A DNA stretch of 64,000 nucleotides from Sphingomonas canadensis. GTDB taxonomy: Bacteria; Pseudomonadota; Alphaproteobacteria; Sphingomonadales; Sphingomonadaceae. The stretch lies in NCBI RefSeq assembly GCF_026013525.1, contig NZ_JAPDRA010000007.1:125198-189197 (forward strand), given 5' to 3'. Each line of letters starts with the position of its first letter. Position 1 is the first letter of the stretch. The notes under the pieces were generated by a model. That model was given only the letters and a program-made list of their open reading frames with translations. It was not told where the DNA came from and ran no database searches. Below, one piece after another: positions 17,754 through 25,144 of this stretch. The translations under genes and the position numbers were made by a program.

Positions 17754-18114
17754 AGGCATAGCCAAGGTATAGGAGGGTCGCGCCGACCAAGAGACCGATG
17801 AGGAGAATCGCGCGTATGGCGGGCGCTGTGCATACGCCATCGGGTCCGCAGGTCATCGCCACGCGCTGCTGCCGCCAGAGCAGGATCGCGCCGCCGATCA
17901 GGAAAAGAGCGCTCAAGCTCAGCAGGAGCGTCCGATAAGGGCTTGCCGCAGAGGCAATGCCACCGAGCCATCCGGCGCCCAGGCCGGCGGTGGCGAGCAA
18001 GATGGGCAGCGCGCAGCAAGATGCCACGCCGAAGGCAGCCGCTATTCCACCGACCGTCAGAAACGCAGCGCCTCTCGCTCCAGAAGAATGGCGCAACTCA
18101 GGCGGTTCGGACAT
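17746..18114 (-). CDS. merT: Mercuric ion transport protein MerT
   Basis: Inner-membrane Hg(II) importer, 122 residues, with three hydrophobic segments. The vicinal Cys pair in TM1 (ASCCALPILLA) and the second cytoplasmic Cys pair (CGPDGVC) are the MerT metal-relay sites. An AAGGAG ribosome site lies 10 nt before the ATG. It is driven by the palindromic operator at 18147-18177 and faces merR. No merA reductase and no merP are in view, so the fate of imported Hg is unclear. Confidence 0.87.
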   Translation of the reverse strand: MSEPPELRHSSGARGAAFLTVGGIAAAFGVASCCALPILLATAGLGAGWLGGIASAASPYRTLLLSLSALFLIGGAILLWRQQRVAMTCGPDGVCTAPAIRAILLIGLLVGATLLYLGYAYV

Positions 18115-18146
18115 GATGGGCGGCTCCTTGTGATCGATGGAATCGC

Positions 18147-18177
18147 ATCCTACCGTCTGTAGCGGCTACAGACTCAA
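18147..18177 (-). promoter_or_regulatory. mer operator/promoter
   Basis: A perfect 9-bp inverted repeat GTCTGTAGC-G-GCTACAGAC spans 18155-18173. On the minus strand TTGAGT (18177-18172) and TAGGAT (18152-18147) are 19 bp apart, the MerR-type geometry, pointing at merT. The divergent merR gene starts 23 bp away, so the site probably also autoregulates merR. Confidence 0.85.
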
Positions 18178-18199
18178 CCCCCAATATCGAGCGACGGAA

Positions 18200-18607
18200 A
18201 TGACCCTATCGGAGACCATTGCGATCGGAGAATTGTCGCGTCGCACGCGATGCAATATCGAGACGATCCGCTATTATGAGCGCATAGGACTCCTGCCCAA
18301 AGCCGCGCGTCGGGGGCGGTACCGCAGCTTCGGCCTTGTGGACGTCGAGAGGCTGCATTTCGTCCGGCGCGCAAGGGAACTGGGCTTCACAATCGACGAG
18401 ATTCGCGCGCTTCTGGGTATTGCCGCCGCCGATGACATTTCATGTGAGAACGCCCGCACAATTGCCGCCTCGCATCTGAACCAGGTTCGCGCGCGAATCG
18501 CGGACTTGAGGCGCATGGAGCGAGTGCTTGCCGACACCGTTCGAGCCTGTAGCTCAGGGGAGCATATGGGGTGCCCACTGATCAGCACATTGTCCGCGAT
18601 TCGCTGA
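18200..18607 (+). CDS. merR: MerR-family mercury-type regulator
   Basis: 135-residue activator with an N-terminal HTH (IAIGELSRRTRCNIETIRYYE). Cysteines at 82, 117 and 125 almost match the three Hg-binding Cys of classical MerR (82, 117, 126); the C-terminal loop is one residue shorter. Together with the divergent merT and the perfect dyad operator, this makes Hg(II) sensing likely. The ATG at 18200 is chosen because an upstream extension (from 18137) would run through the operator. Confidence 0.87.
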   Translation: MTLSETIAIGELSRRTRCNIETIRYYERIGLLPKAARRGRYRSFGLVDVERLHFVRRARELGFTIDEIRALLGIAAADDISCENARTIAASHLNQVRARIADLRRMERVLADTVRACSSGEHMGCPLISTLSAIR

Positions 18608-19065
18608 ACCGTATCGGATCATTGCCCATAAGCCGCCGCCAATGCCCCCGGTCCGGCGATCGTCTGACGATGCGGCAATCGGCTATGCACTGACGGTCGC
18701 ACATCCGGATCCTTGCCGTCAGGTCATCGCCTGGGGCTGAGAGATGCCTCGACCGTTCCTCCACGATGGCAAGGTAGCGGGACGCTTTCGCGCATCGCTT
18801 CCCCACAGTCGCGGGTCGCTGGCGAGCGACCACCGATCGCCGCCGCCATCATCCCGATCACGATGCTGCTGCGGAGGTTTGGAGTGCTCCGCGTCTCAGG
18901 GCTATACCGCCGCGGGTATGCGACAGCGTGACCGCCGCTCCCCCTTCCCGGAGCAGCCCCGGGGGCGTTGCGGGGGCCAGCCCCCGCAGAAGGGGTATGG
19001 CGAGACCCAGGCTCGCCATCAGGGGAAAGCCTTCCCCTTTCCGGCATCATGCAAGTCCTGAAGGC
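18608..19065. other. 458-bp intergenic region without a supported gene
   Basis: Short frames exist on both strands but none resembles a protein. The right part (18970-19038) carries a run of three perfect hairpins, annotated separately. The left part shows nothing I can name. Confidence 0.6.
18970..19038. repeat. Array of three perfect hairpins
   Basis: GCGGGGGC-CA-GCCCCCGC (18970-18987), TGGCGAG/CTCGCCA with a 7-nt loop (18998-19018), and AGGGGAA-AGCC-TTCCCCT (19021-19038) follow each other within 69 bp, just beyond a GC-rich run. Such compact arrays occur at transfer origins, replication or recombination sites and as tandem terminators. On the minus strand it lies 27 bp past the stop of the gene at 19066. 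Confidence 0.6.
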
Positions 19066-19842
19066 TCAGTCCTTGCTCGGGTCGCCGGGCGAACGGTAGC
19101 CGAAATCGGTCTTCATCTCGGCATCGAAAGACCAGTTCTGGACATCGAGCGAGTCCATGAAGCCGGGCACCTCCCCGGATGAGAAAAACGCCTTGGGTTC
19201 GAAGCGGCAGCCTCCCACGGAATCGGCAAATTCATCATCGTCGAACAGCCGGTTCAATTCCACGTTCAGCCGGTCGGATGCCTTGATATAGGCCCGCTCG
19301 GTCAGCGCCTGAGCATGTTCAAGCAGCCGGTGGAGCGCATACGCATCCTCGGCCCGCAGCAAGCGGCGCTCGTTCGGATAGCTGATCCCCATCGTGTCGT
19401 CGCCGAGCACCAGCACCACGCGATAATCCTCCCACGCCCCGCCCGAAACATAGTGCGCGAAATGCTGGTCGCGCAGCGCCAGGATCCGCTCATGCTCGGC
19501 GCGCAGCTCGACCGGCAGCCCGCCGCGCAGATCGAGCGTGCTGCGGTCGCGTCCCTGGCTGTGAACCGCGCGGGCGTAGAGAAACAGCGCGGTGACAAAG
19601 AGCGAGGAGCATAAAAGGCCCTGGGATTCGGTCGCCGGCTCGCCGCGCTCGCGTTGCGCGGCAAGCACCGTCTGCTGGTCAGACAGGAGATGCATCGTGG
19701 TGAGCGCGCGATGCAGATCGAAGCGGATCGACACCATCGAATGGGCATTGCGCACCAGCTTGCCGAGCAGCTTGTAACGCGGATCGCCACCATGGGCCTC
19801 CACGAAGCTGCGCAGATCGATCAGCAGCGGCGCTTCCGGCAT
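19066..19842 (-). CDS. Uncharacterised protein with HEPN-like motif
   Basis: 258 residues, predicted cytoplasmic, mostly helical, of no family I can name. The segment LALRDQHFAH (residues 121-130) fits the HEPN RNase signature R-x4-6-H (R124, H130), and the flanking helices suit a HEPN four-helix bundle. The acidic C-terminal third (LFDDDEFADS) is unrelated. The ATG at 19842 is the start of the conserved-looking part; an upstream extension is Arg/Pro/Ser-rich shadow sequence. It is first of a block of unknown genes that includes further HEPN-type proteins. Confidence 0.6.
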   Translation of the reverse strand: MPEAPLLIDLRSFVEAHGGDPRYKLLGKLVRNAHSMVSIRFDLHRALTTMHLLSDQQTVLAAQRERGEPATESQGLLCSSLFVTALFLYARAVHSQGRDRSTLDLRGGLPVELRAEHERILALRDQHFAHYVSGGAWEDYRVVLVLGDDTMGISYPNERRLLRAEDAYALHRLLEHAQALTERAYIKASDRLNVELNRLFDDDEFADSVGGCRFEPKAFFSSGEVPGFMDSLDVQNWSFDAEMKTDFGYRSPGDPSKD

Positions 19843-19885
19843 GGCGGATCTCAGCGCCCGCCTGGGCAAATGCAGCCCATGCCCC

Positions 19886-20566
19886 TCACCGCGGCGCGGC
19901 GATCTGCAAGTCGAGCCGGGCGATCTGCGAGCGCAGCGACTGCACCCATTGCTGCTGGGCGCCCCGCAGCACGCGGAGCGCCTGCTCCACCTCGCCGACG
20001 CGTTCGGTCGCCTCGACCTTGGCGGCGGCACAGCGCGCCTCGATCTCCGCCCAGGCCTCGTCCGAGAAGTCATGATCCTCGTCATGCTGAAAGTTGTGAT
20101 CGGCCCAATGCGCTTCGCCGAGCGTGGCGACCAAGCGGTCGAGCACCGTCTTCAGCGCCGTCTTGGCGGCCTCGATATCGGCATGCTCGGTGTCGCGCAG
20201 CGTCACGAGATACCAGTCGAGCACGCTGTGCAGCATGCTTTCGAGATGATGCGCGTCCTCGGCTTCGATCTCGACCGGCTCGCCGATCGGATCGCTGGTG
20301 ACGCGGTCCGCGAACGCCATCGGCTCGCGCACTGCTTTCTCGACCTCGGCGTAGCGCTGGAGCGCATCGCGCAGCAATGTCGCCAGCGTCTCGCGGTGGG
20401 AAATGCGCGCCTGAAGGTTGCTGTCCTTCAGCTGCCGCCAGACAGGAATGCCCGCAACCACAGCAACGCCGATGGCGACGATGCCGGTCAGCAGTGTCTG
20501 GAAGTCGTAGATGAAACAGCCGATGCTGCTCAAAATACAGTGGCTCGTCTGGCTGCAGATCGTCAT
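19886..20566 (-). CDS. Membrane-anchored coiled-coil protein of unknown function
   Basis: 226 residues with one N-terminal TM helix (about residues 22-42, TLLTGIVAIGVAVVAGIPV). A long, acidic, mostly helical cytoplasmic region follows, with HADH/HDEDHD clusters and a C-terminal coiled-coil-like segment. The ATG at 20566 has AGGAGA 7 nt upstream. It lies 43 bp upstream of the HEPN-like gene at 19066 and is likely cotranscribed with it. It could be a membrane sensor or anchor for that protein; no family is recognised. Confidence 0.65.
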   Translation of the reverse strand: MTICSQTSHCILSSIGCFIYDFQTLLTGIVAIGVAVVAGIPVWRQLKDSNLQARISHRETLATLLRDALQRYAEVEKAVREPMAFADRVTSDPIGEPVEIEAEDAHHLESMLHSVLDWYLVTLRDTEHADIEAAKTALKTVLDRLVATLGEAHWADHNFQHDEDHDFSDEAWAEIEARCAAAKVEATERVGEVEQALRVLRGAQQQWVQSLRSQIARLDLQIAAPR

Positions 20567-20613
20567 GCGGTCTCCTAGCCTAGGCAATACGGCCAATGGT
20601 GGGGAGTGAACAG

Positions 20614-21381
20614 ATGGGCGGCAACACCTTCGGCCTGACCGACCGCGACTATGCGGTGTTGCTCCTCGGGGACGCCGATCTCGAAGCGCAACTTCGCGCC
20701 ATTCGCGGCCAGTTGCACCAGCATGCCCAGGCGGACGCGGCACTTCAGGACGACATCAAGGATCTGGCCGAGCGCGCGAGCAAGGCCTCGGGCGAATATG
20801 GCATGCACCTCGAAAATAGCTGGGTCGACGAGATGCACGGCTCCGTGTTCCAGGACGCGGCGCAGTCGGCGTCGGCGATCGGAATGCTCGCGCCGCTCCT
20901 CGAATCGCTGTTCGTCGGTATCTTCGGGGGCATTCGGGATATTGAGCCGCCCGTGAGGCCGGTCGCGCTTGCCGGAACGCGGGCGACCCGCGCCAGCGAT
21001 CCTGACTTCTGGGACCCGCATTTTGTGTTCAGCGCGAAGGGGAAGAAAAGCAAGGATGTGCTCCGCGGAATCGTGCAGCTGATCGAGACCACCGGCCTCG
21101 CGCCCCGGATGCCCGCCGACTATGCGCAGATGCTCGGCGCGATCTTCGGCTACCGAAACAAGATGCTCCATCACGGCTTCGAATGGCCTCCGGCCGAGCG
21201 AACGAAGTTCGAAGCGACGATCGGGCGGCAAGGATGGCCGAGCAACTGGTTCGACCGTTCGCAGACCAATGGCGAGACCTGGATCATCTACATGAGCGAT
21301 GTGCTGATCCGCCACACACTGACCCGGATCGACGAGATGCTCGACGGCATCGGCGCCTTCATTCAGGCGCGCTATCCCTGA
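20614..21381 (+). CDS. Uncharacterised HEPN-like protein
   Basis: 255 residues, cytoplasmic and helical. Near the C-terminus FGYRNKMLHHGFEW carries an R-N-x3-H HEPN RNase motif (R181, N182, H186). The N-terminal half contains a charged helical region and may be a sensor or oligomerisation part. The ATG at 20614 has GGGGAG 7 nt upstream; the ATG at 20596 lacks one. The stop overlaps the start of the next gene (TGATG), so the two HEPN-like proteins are translationally coupled and may form a pair. It is divergent from the TM protein at 20566. Confidence 0.65.
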   Translation: MGGNTFGLTDRDYAVLLLGDADLEAQLRAIRGQLHQHAQADAALQDDIKDLAERASKASGEYGMHLENSWVDEMHGSVFQDAAQSASAIGMLAPLLESLFVGIFGGIRDIEPPVRPVALAGTRATRASDPDFWDPHFVFSAKGKKSKDVLRGIVQLIETTGLAPRMPADYAQMLGAIFGYRNKMLHHGFEWPPAERTKFEATIGRQGWPSNWFDRSQTNGETWIIYMSDVLIRHTLTRIDEMLDGIGAFIQARYP

Positions 21382-21950
21382 TGACGGACCCGGCCGACAT
21401 CGTCATGCAATTCCGGCGCGAGCCGCTGCTGCTCCCCTGGCCGGCGGACGGTAATCCCGGCGCCTTCCTGCAATTCGAGACCGGGGCCCAGTGGCGCGAC
21501 TTCGTCGCCGGGCTGGGCATCGACCCGCGCACCCCCGCCATCGTGCGCGCCAAGTTCGATCGCGCGCAGCGGCTCTATCTGTTCGGCTGGATCGACTTCA
21601 ACCTGATCAAGGCCGGCGAGCTGGCGGCGCTGATCGCGTTGGAGCTGGCGCTGATGGACCGGTACGGCGGCGCCATTCCCAAGCGAAAACGCAGCTTCTC
21701 GACATTGCTCCAGCACATGGCCGAAGTTGACGGGCTAACCGATGCCCAGATCCCGATGTCGGTCAGGTGCGGTGGAAAGGCGATCGGCCAGCTCACCGGC
21801 GAAATCCATCCTACCCTGGCCGAACGGCGCAACCTGCTCGCGCATGGCGACCCGTTCGACGGGCTCCCGACCGGCGGTCTTCTCGAGCTGGCGCGCGACC
21901 TGATCAACTATGCCTATCGCGGCTATATCGCCGAAGCGCAGGAAGGCTAA
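21381..21950 (+). CDS. Uncharacterised HEPN-like protein, coupled partner
   Basis: 189 residues. The C-terminal segment AERRNLLAHGDPF holds the canonical HEPN RNase pattern R-N-x3-H (R140, N141, H145). The upstream helices (FNLIKAGELAALIALELAL) resemble the first helix pair of HEPN folds. Its start overlaps the stop of the preceding gene by one base, and its end overlaps the 3' end of the convergent nucleotidyltransferase-HEPN gene by 4 bp. The function is unknown; an RNase-based defence or toxin role is inferred only from the motif and neighbours. Confidence 0.65.
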   Translation: MTDPADIVMQFRREPLLLPWPADGNPGAFLQFETGAQWRDFVAGLGIDPRTPAIVRAKFDRAQRLYLFGWIDFNLIKAGELAALIALELALMDRYGGAIPKRKRSFSTLLQHMAEVDGLTDAQIPMSVRCGGKAIGQLTGEIHPTLAERRNLLAHGDPFDGLPTGGLLELARDLINYAYRGYIAEAQEG

Positions 21951-22867
21951 CCGCCGGATCGCTCTTCCCGGACCTCACTGCGAAGCTGCTCAAGCCGGTC
22001 CTGCGAGACCGGCTCGACAATCCCGCGCAGCGTCATCACGCAATCGAGGATGGCGTTGAGATCTTCTACGGTGATCTCATAGGCGGTCGAATAACGCGCT
22101 TCCACATAGGCGCGCTTGAGCAGCTCAAAGCGGCGGCGGTCGATCCGCCGATCGCGCGGCCATGCGTCGATCAGCCGGGACTCGCTGTCCTCCGCGAGCG
22201 AGCGCAGGAATTTGATGTTGTGCGAGCGCGGGAAATAGAGCGTGCGCACCAGCAGGAAGCAGATGTAGGCGCGCTCGACTGCCTGATGGAGGGTAAAAGC
22301 GGCGTCTTTCCGCTTATCCTTCTCGATACAGAATTCGGAGATCTCGATCGCATCATTAACTTTGGTCAGCCATTCCTGAAAATAGCCATTTGCCATCTCA
22401 TAAGCGTCAGCGGCCGTGAGCGGCATGGGCATCGCGAGCGGGTGGCAGGGCAGCTCGTAGAGAATGATGCCGTCGCGGGCGATATCGACCCAGAAATATT
22501 CGCCGCGCTTGAGCGACTGGTTCACCTCGTCGAGCGAATGGACGATGATGTTGACCGGCCGCGCGATCTCGGCATCGCGCAGGATGCGATCCTCGGCGAC
22601 ATACCAATAATGCGCGATATCGGTCAGGTCCTCGTGATTGACCACCACCAGCAGGTCGAAATCAGATTGATAGCCGTTCTCGGGCTCATCGACCCAATCG
22701 TCGCGGGCGTAGCTTCCGAACAGGATGATCTTGAGGATCTTGCCGTTCCTGCGGCTGGGCGAGGTCGCCTTGGCGATCGCCTCGGCAAACTCCTCCATCA
22801 GCACGGACTGGACGCGCTCCAGTTCGCCCTGCTGGACCGCTGGCAGATGATCGACATCTTTTCTCAT
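21947..22867 (-). CDS. Nucleotidyltransferase-HEPN fusion protein
   Basis: 306 residues. The N-terminal minimal nucleotidyltransferase domain shows G51-S52 (ILFGSYARDDW) and the metal-binding D69-x-D71 (SDFDLLVV). The C-terminal HEPN domain spans roughly residues 155-290 (HQAVERAYICFLLVRTLY, later AYVEARYSTAYEIT). MNT-HEPN proteins act as toxin-antitoxin pairs in which the transferase nucleotidylates the HEPN RNase; here both are in one chain. It converges on the HEPN-like pair with overlapping 3' ends. Confidence 0.85.
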   Translation of the reverse strand: MRKDVDHLPAVQQGELERVQSVLMEEFAEAIAKATSPSRRNGKILKIILFGSYARDDWVDEPENGYQSDFDLLVVVNHEDLTDIAHYWYVAEDRILRDAEIARPVNIIVHSLDEVNQSLKRGEYFWVDIARDGIILYELPCHPLAMPMPLTAADAYEMANGYFQEWLTKVNDAIEISEFCIEKDKRKDAAFTLHQAVERAYICFLLVRTLYFPRSHNIKFLRSLAEDSESRLIDAWPRDRRIDRRRFELLKRAYVEARYSTAYEITVEDLNAILDCVMTLRGIVEPVSQDRLEQLRSEVREERSGG

Positions 22868-23102
22868 TGCCGGGAATCTTCGGCGACCAGTCCGCGCTTG
22901 GCAAGCGCCCGTTGTCGAAAGAATATTTGCCGCGCGACTGCCGGCATGTTCGGCGATTCCGGATGGCCGGTGCCGCTGCTCCGAGCGGCAGCGGTTCAGC
23001 GCGCTTTGCGAACGCGGTTTTCAACTTCCGGTATCGTCGGACACCATCGGGACGGAGCCAGTCGATGGACAAGCGGATTTGGCCATGCTGCGGCTATCGT
23101 TC

Positions 23103-24392
23103 TTACGGAAGCGGACGGGAAATCGCCTTGATCGCCTTCAGACCCGAGCCGAAGCGCGCGATCGCGTCGCGGTGCTTTTCGAGCTCGGCATAGGGCAGAT
23201 ATGCGAAGTCGAGGTCGGCGACGCGGCTGAAGGCGGGGCGCCTGAGCTGCGCACGAACATCGGTTTCGCGCGCGTCGGGCGCGACGAGGAACAGGCCCGC
23301 CGCCGCATGCAGGTCGCCGCCCGACAGTGCGAGGTCGAGCATGCGCACGATCCCAGAATAGATGGAGGTCGAGTGCTCGACTTCGAACGCGGCCGCGACA
23401 TGCTGGTTCGCGCCCAGCCACAGCACGTCGATCAGCCGGATCGAATCCGCGCCGGGGCTCACCGCTATCGCCTCGGGCAGATGCTCCAGACAGCCTTGCC
23501 CGAGCGGTATGTTCCCATGCAGCCGACCGCGATCATTGGCCGCGATCCACACGTCATAGCCCAGCGCTAGCCCCAGATCGCGGAGCCAGGCCTGGATTTC
23601 CGCGTGGGTGCGGTCGCTCTCGTTCTGTCGCGAGGCCAGCTTGTCGAGCTTGCGCGCCTCGGCACGCGCCTCTTCGAGCCGCGCCAGCCAGTCCTTGCCA
23701 CCCGCCAGATCGAGCGGCGGCGCCGGATAGCGCCCCGAACCGATGTCGAACAACAGTCCGCCGATCGCGCCCAGGTCGTTCGAGAGCAGGTCGCGATACT
23801 GGTCGTTGAGGTCAAGGATGCCGGCGCGCATCGCCAGGAAATGATCCCATGATCCAAGCTTCACCTTGGCGCCTGTCAACGCATTGTACCCGTTGACGAT
23901 CGCGGTGTTGAACGGCGGCACCAGCGTCGGGTGGAGAAAATAGAGCAGGTTCGCGACCGCCGGTCCCAGCCCCTTGATCTTGAGTGCATCGATTGCCCGG
24001 ATATGCGCGATGATCTCCTCGGCCGTGTCGCAGCACGAGCAATTGTCGAGCAGCTGGCCGAACGCACGCTGGTTGTCGGGATTCTCGTAGATGTCGGGAA
24101 TGCGCAGCTTTGGCTTCCACAGAAAGGCATGGTCCGCGCCCCTGAAGATCTGCCGCTGCTCGGCGACCGAATGGACGACCGTCTCCAGCGATGACCCGCG
24201 ATAGGCGACGCCGAACGTCCCGGCCCGGATCTCCGCCACGACCTGCCCCAGGCCCCTGCGGATCGATCGGAAGTTCTTGAGCCGCTCGTCCCACAGGAAC
24301 CAGCTGCGATAGGTGGCGCCCGGATCGTCCCGCCAGCGCCGGATCAGTTCGCGCACGAGATCGGCTTCGGTATCCGCTACGCTCACGTTCAT
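23103..24392 (-). CDS. Putative nuclease-like protein of unknown family
   Basis: 429 residues. The middle part has a helix-hairpin-helix-like segment (IDALKIKGLGPAVANLLYF). The C-terminal domain contains IRLIDVLWLG and AAAFEVEHSTSIYSGI, which resembles a PD-(D/E)XK core with a changed final catalytic residue; restriction-type proteins with FEVE-TSIYSG are known. The assignment is tentative. The ATG at 24392 starts MNVSVADTEAD; the much longer upstream frame is low-complexity shadow. The 235 bp between this gene and the MNT-HEPN gene hold nothing evident. Last gene of the block of unknown genes. Confidence 0.55.
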   Translation of the reverse strand: MNVSVADTEADLVRELIRRWRDDPGATYRSWFLWDERLKNFRSIRRGLGQVVAEIRAGTFGVAYRGSSLETVVHSVAEQRQIFRGADHAFLWKPKLRIPDIYENPDNQRAFGQLLDNCSCCDTAEEIIAHIRAIDALKIKGLGPAVANLLYFLHPTLVPPFNTAIVNGYNALTGAKVKLGSWDHFLAMRAGILDLNDQYRDLLSNDLGAIGGLLFDIGSGRYPAPPLDLAGGKDWLARLEEARAEARKLDKLASRQNESDRTHAEIQAWLRDLGLALGYDVWIAANDRGRLHGNIPLGQGCLEHLPEAIAVSPGADSIRLIDVLWLGANQHVAAAFEVEHSTSIYSGIVRMLDLALSGGDLHAAAGLFLVAPDARETDVRAQLRRPAFSRVADLDFAYLPYAELEKHRDAIARFGSGLKAIKAISRPLP

Positions 24393-24595
24393 CCCCGCCG
24401 CCCCTAGATAATTCGGTTGTGCGTCCGCACGGTAGCGCGGCAACGGCCATCGCGCAGCAAGCAATGACGGTCCGAGACCCTGCCAGCGGCTCCGAAAAAT
24501 CCCTGGCCGGCAAGGGCCACCCGGAATCCGTGCGTATCCGGTACTGAGGCGCCGCCGCACCGCGATGGCGCCGCAATGATTTTTTCGGGGAGAGA

Positions 24596-25069
24596 ATGAT
24601 GAAACGCTACGCAATCCTGCTTTTGCCCCTGCTCCTGACGGCGGGGACCGGAAGCCTCCTCGCTCAGTCCACGGTGTCCCCGGACGCAAGGGCTGTCGAG
24701 GACGTGCTCGGGCGGTACAAGAGCGCGGTCGAGCGGCTCGATGCGACCGGCACCGAGACTCTGTTCGCGCCTGACTCGCAGATTTTCGAGAGCGGCAGCG
24801 CCGAGGGCAGCTACGCCAACTATCTGCAGCACCATCTCGGACCCGAGCTCGCTGAGTTCCGGGCGTTCCGCTTCTCCGACTACAAGCTGTCCGTCCGTTT
24901 CGAAGGGCCGGTCGCAATCGCCACCGAAACCTATCGCTTCACCATCACTCCCAAGCAGGGAGAGCCGATCGAGCGGCAGGGCGTCGCCACCAGCGTCCTG
25001 GGCAAGCGCGACGGCCGCTGGCAGATCCTGTCGATGCACAATTCCTCGCGGCGTCCCAAACCGGCCTGA
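24596..25069 (+). CDS. Secreted NTF2-like/SnoaL-type protein
   Basis: 157 residues with a Sec signal peptide (LLLPLLLTAGTGSLLAQ). It has an NTF2-like fold pattern: an initial helix DARAVEDVLGRYKSAV, then GTETLFAPDSQIFESGS, and C-terminal strands ending in WQILSMHNSS. Periplasmic NTF2-like proteins occur near copper/metal clusters in sphingomonads, but no substrate is known. A GGGGAGAGA ribosome site precedes the tandem ATGs at 24596/24599. It stands alone between the block of unknown genes and the acyltransferase. Confidence 0.75.
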   Translation: MMKRYAILLLPLLLTAGTGSLLAQSTVSPDARAVEDVLGRYKSAVERLDATGTETLFAPDSQIFESGSAEGSYANYLQHHLGPELAEFRAFRFSDYKLSVRFEGPVAIATETYRFTITPKQGEPIERQGVATSVLGKRDGRWQILSMHNSSRRPKPA

Positions 25070-25144
25070 GCGCCCGACGCCCGTCGCGCGACTGCACTCA
25101 GCAACCTGGAAATTGCGCAGTCTCGCGAGGGGCATGGTCGCCCG

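Noticed and set aside
18713..19061. Short open frames between merR and the gene at 19066
   Set aside because: Basic, low-complexity translations that cross the hairpin array; no ribosome site or family signal.
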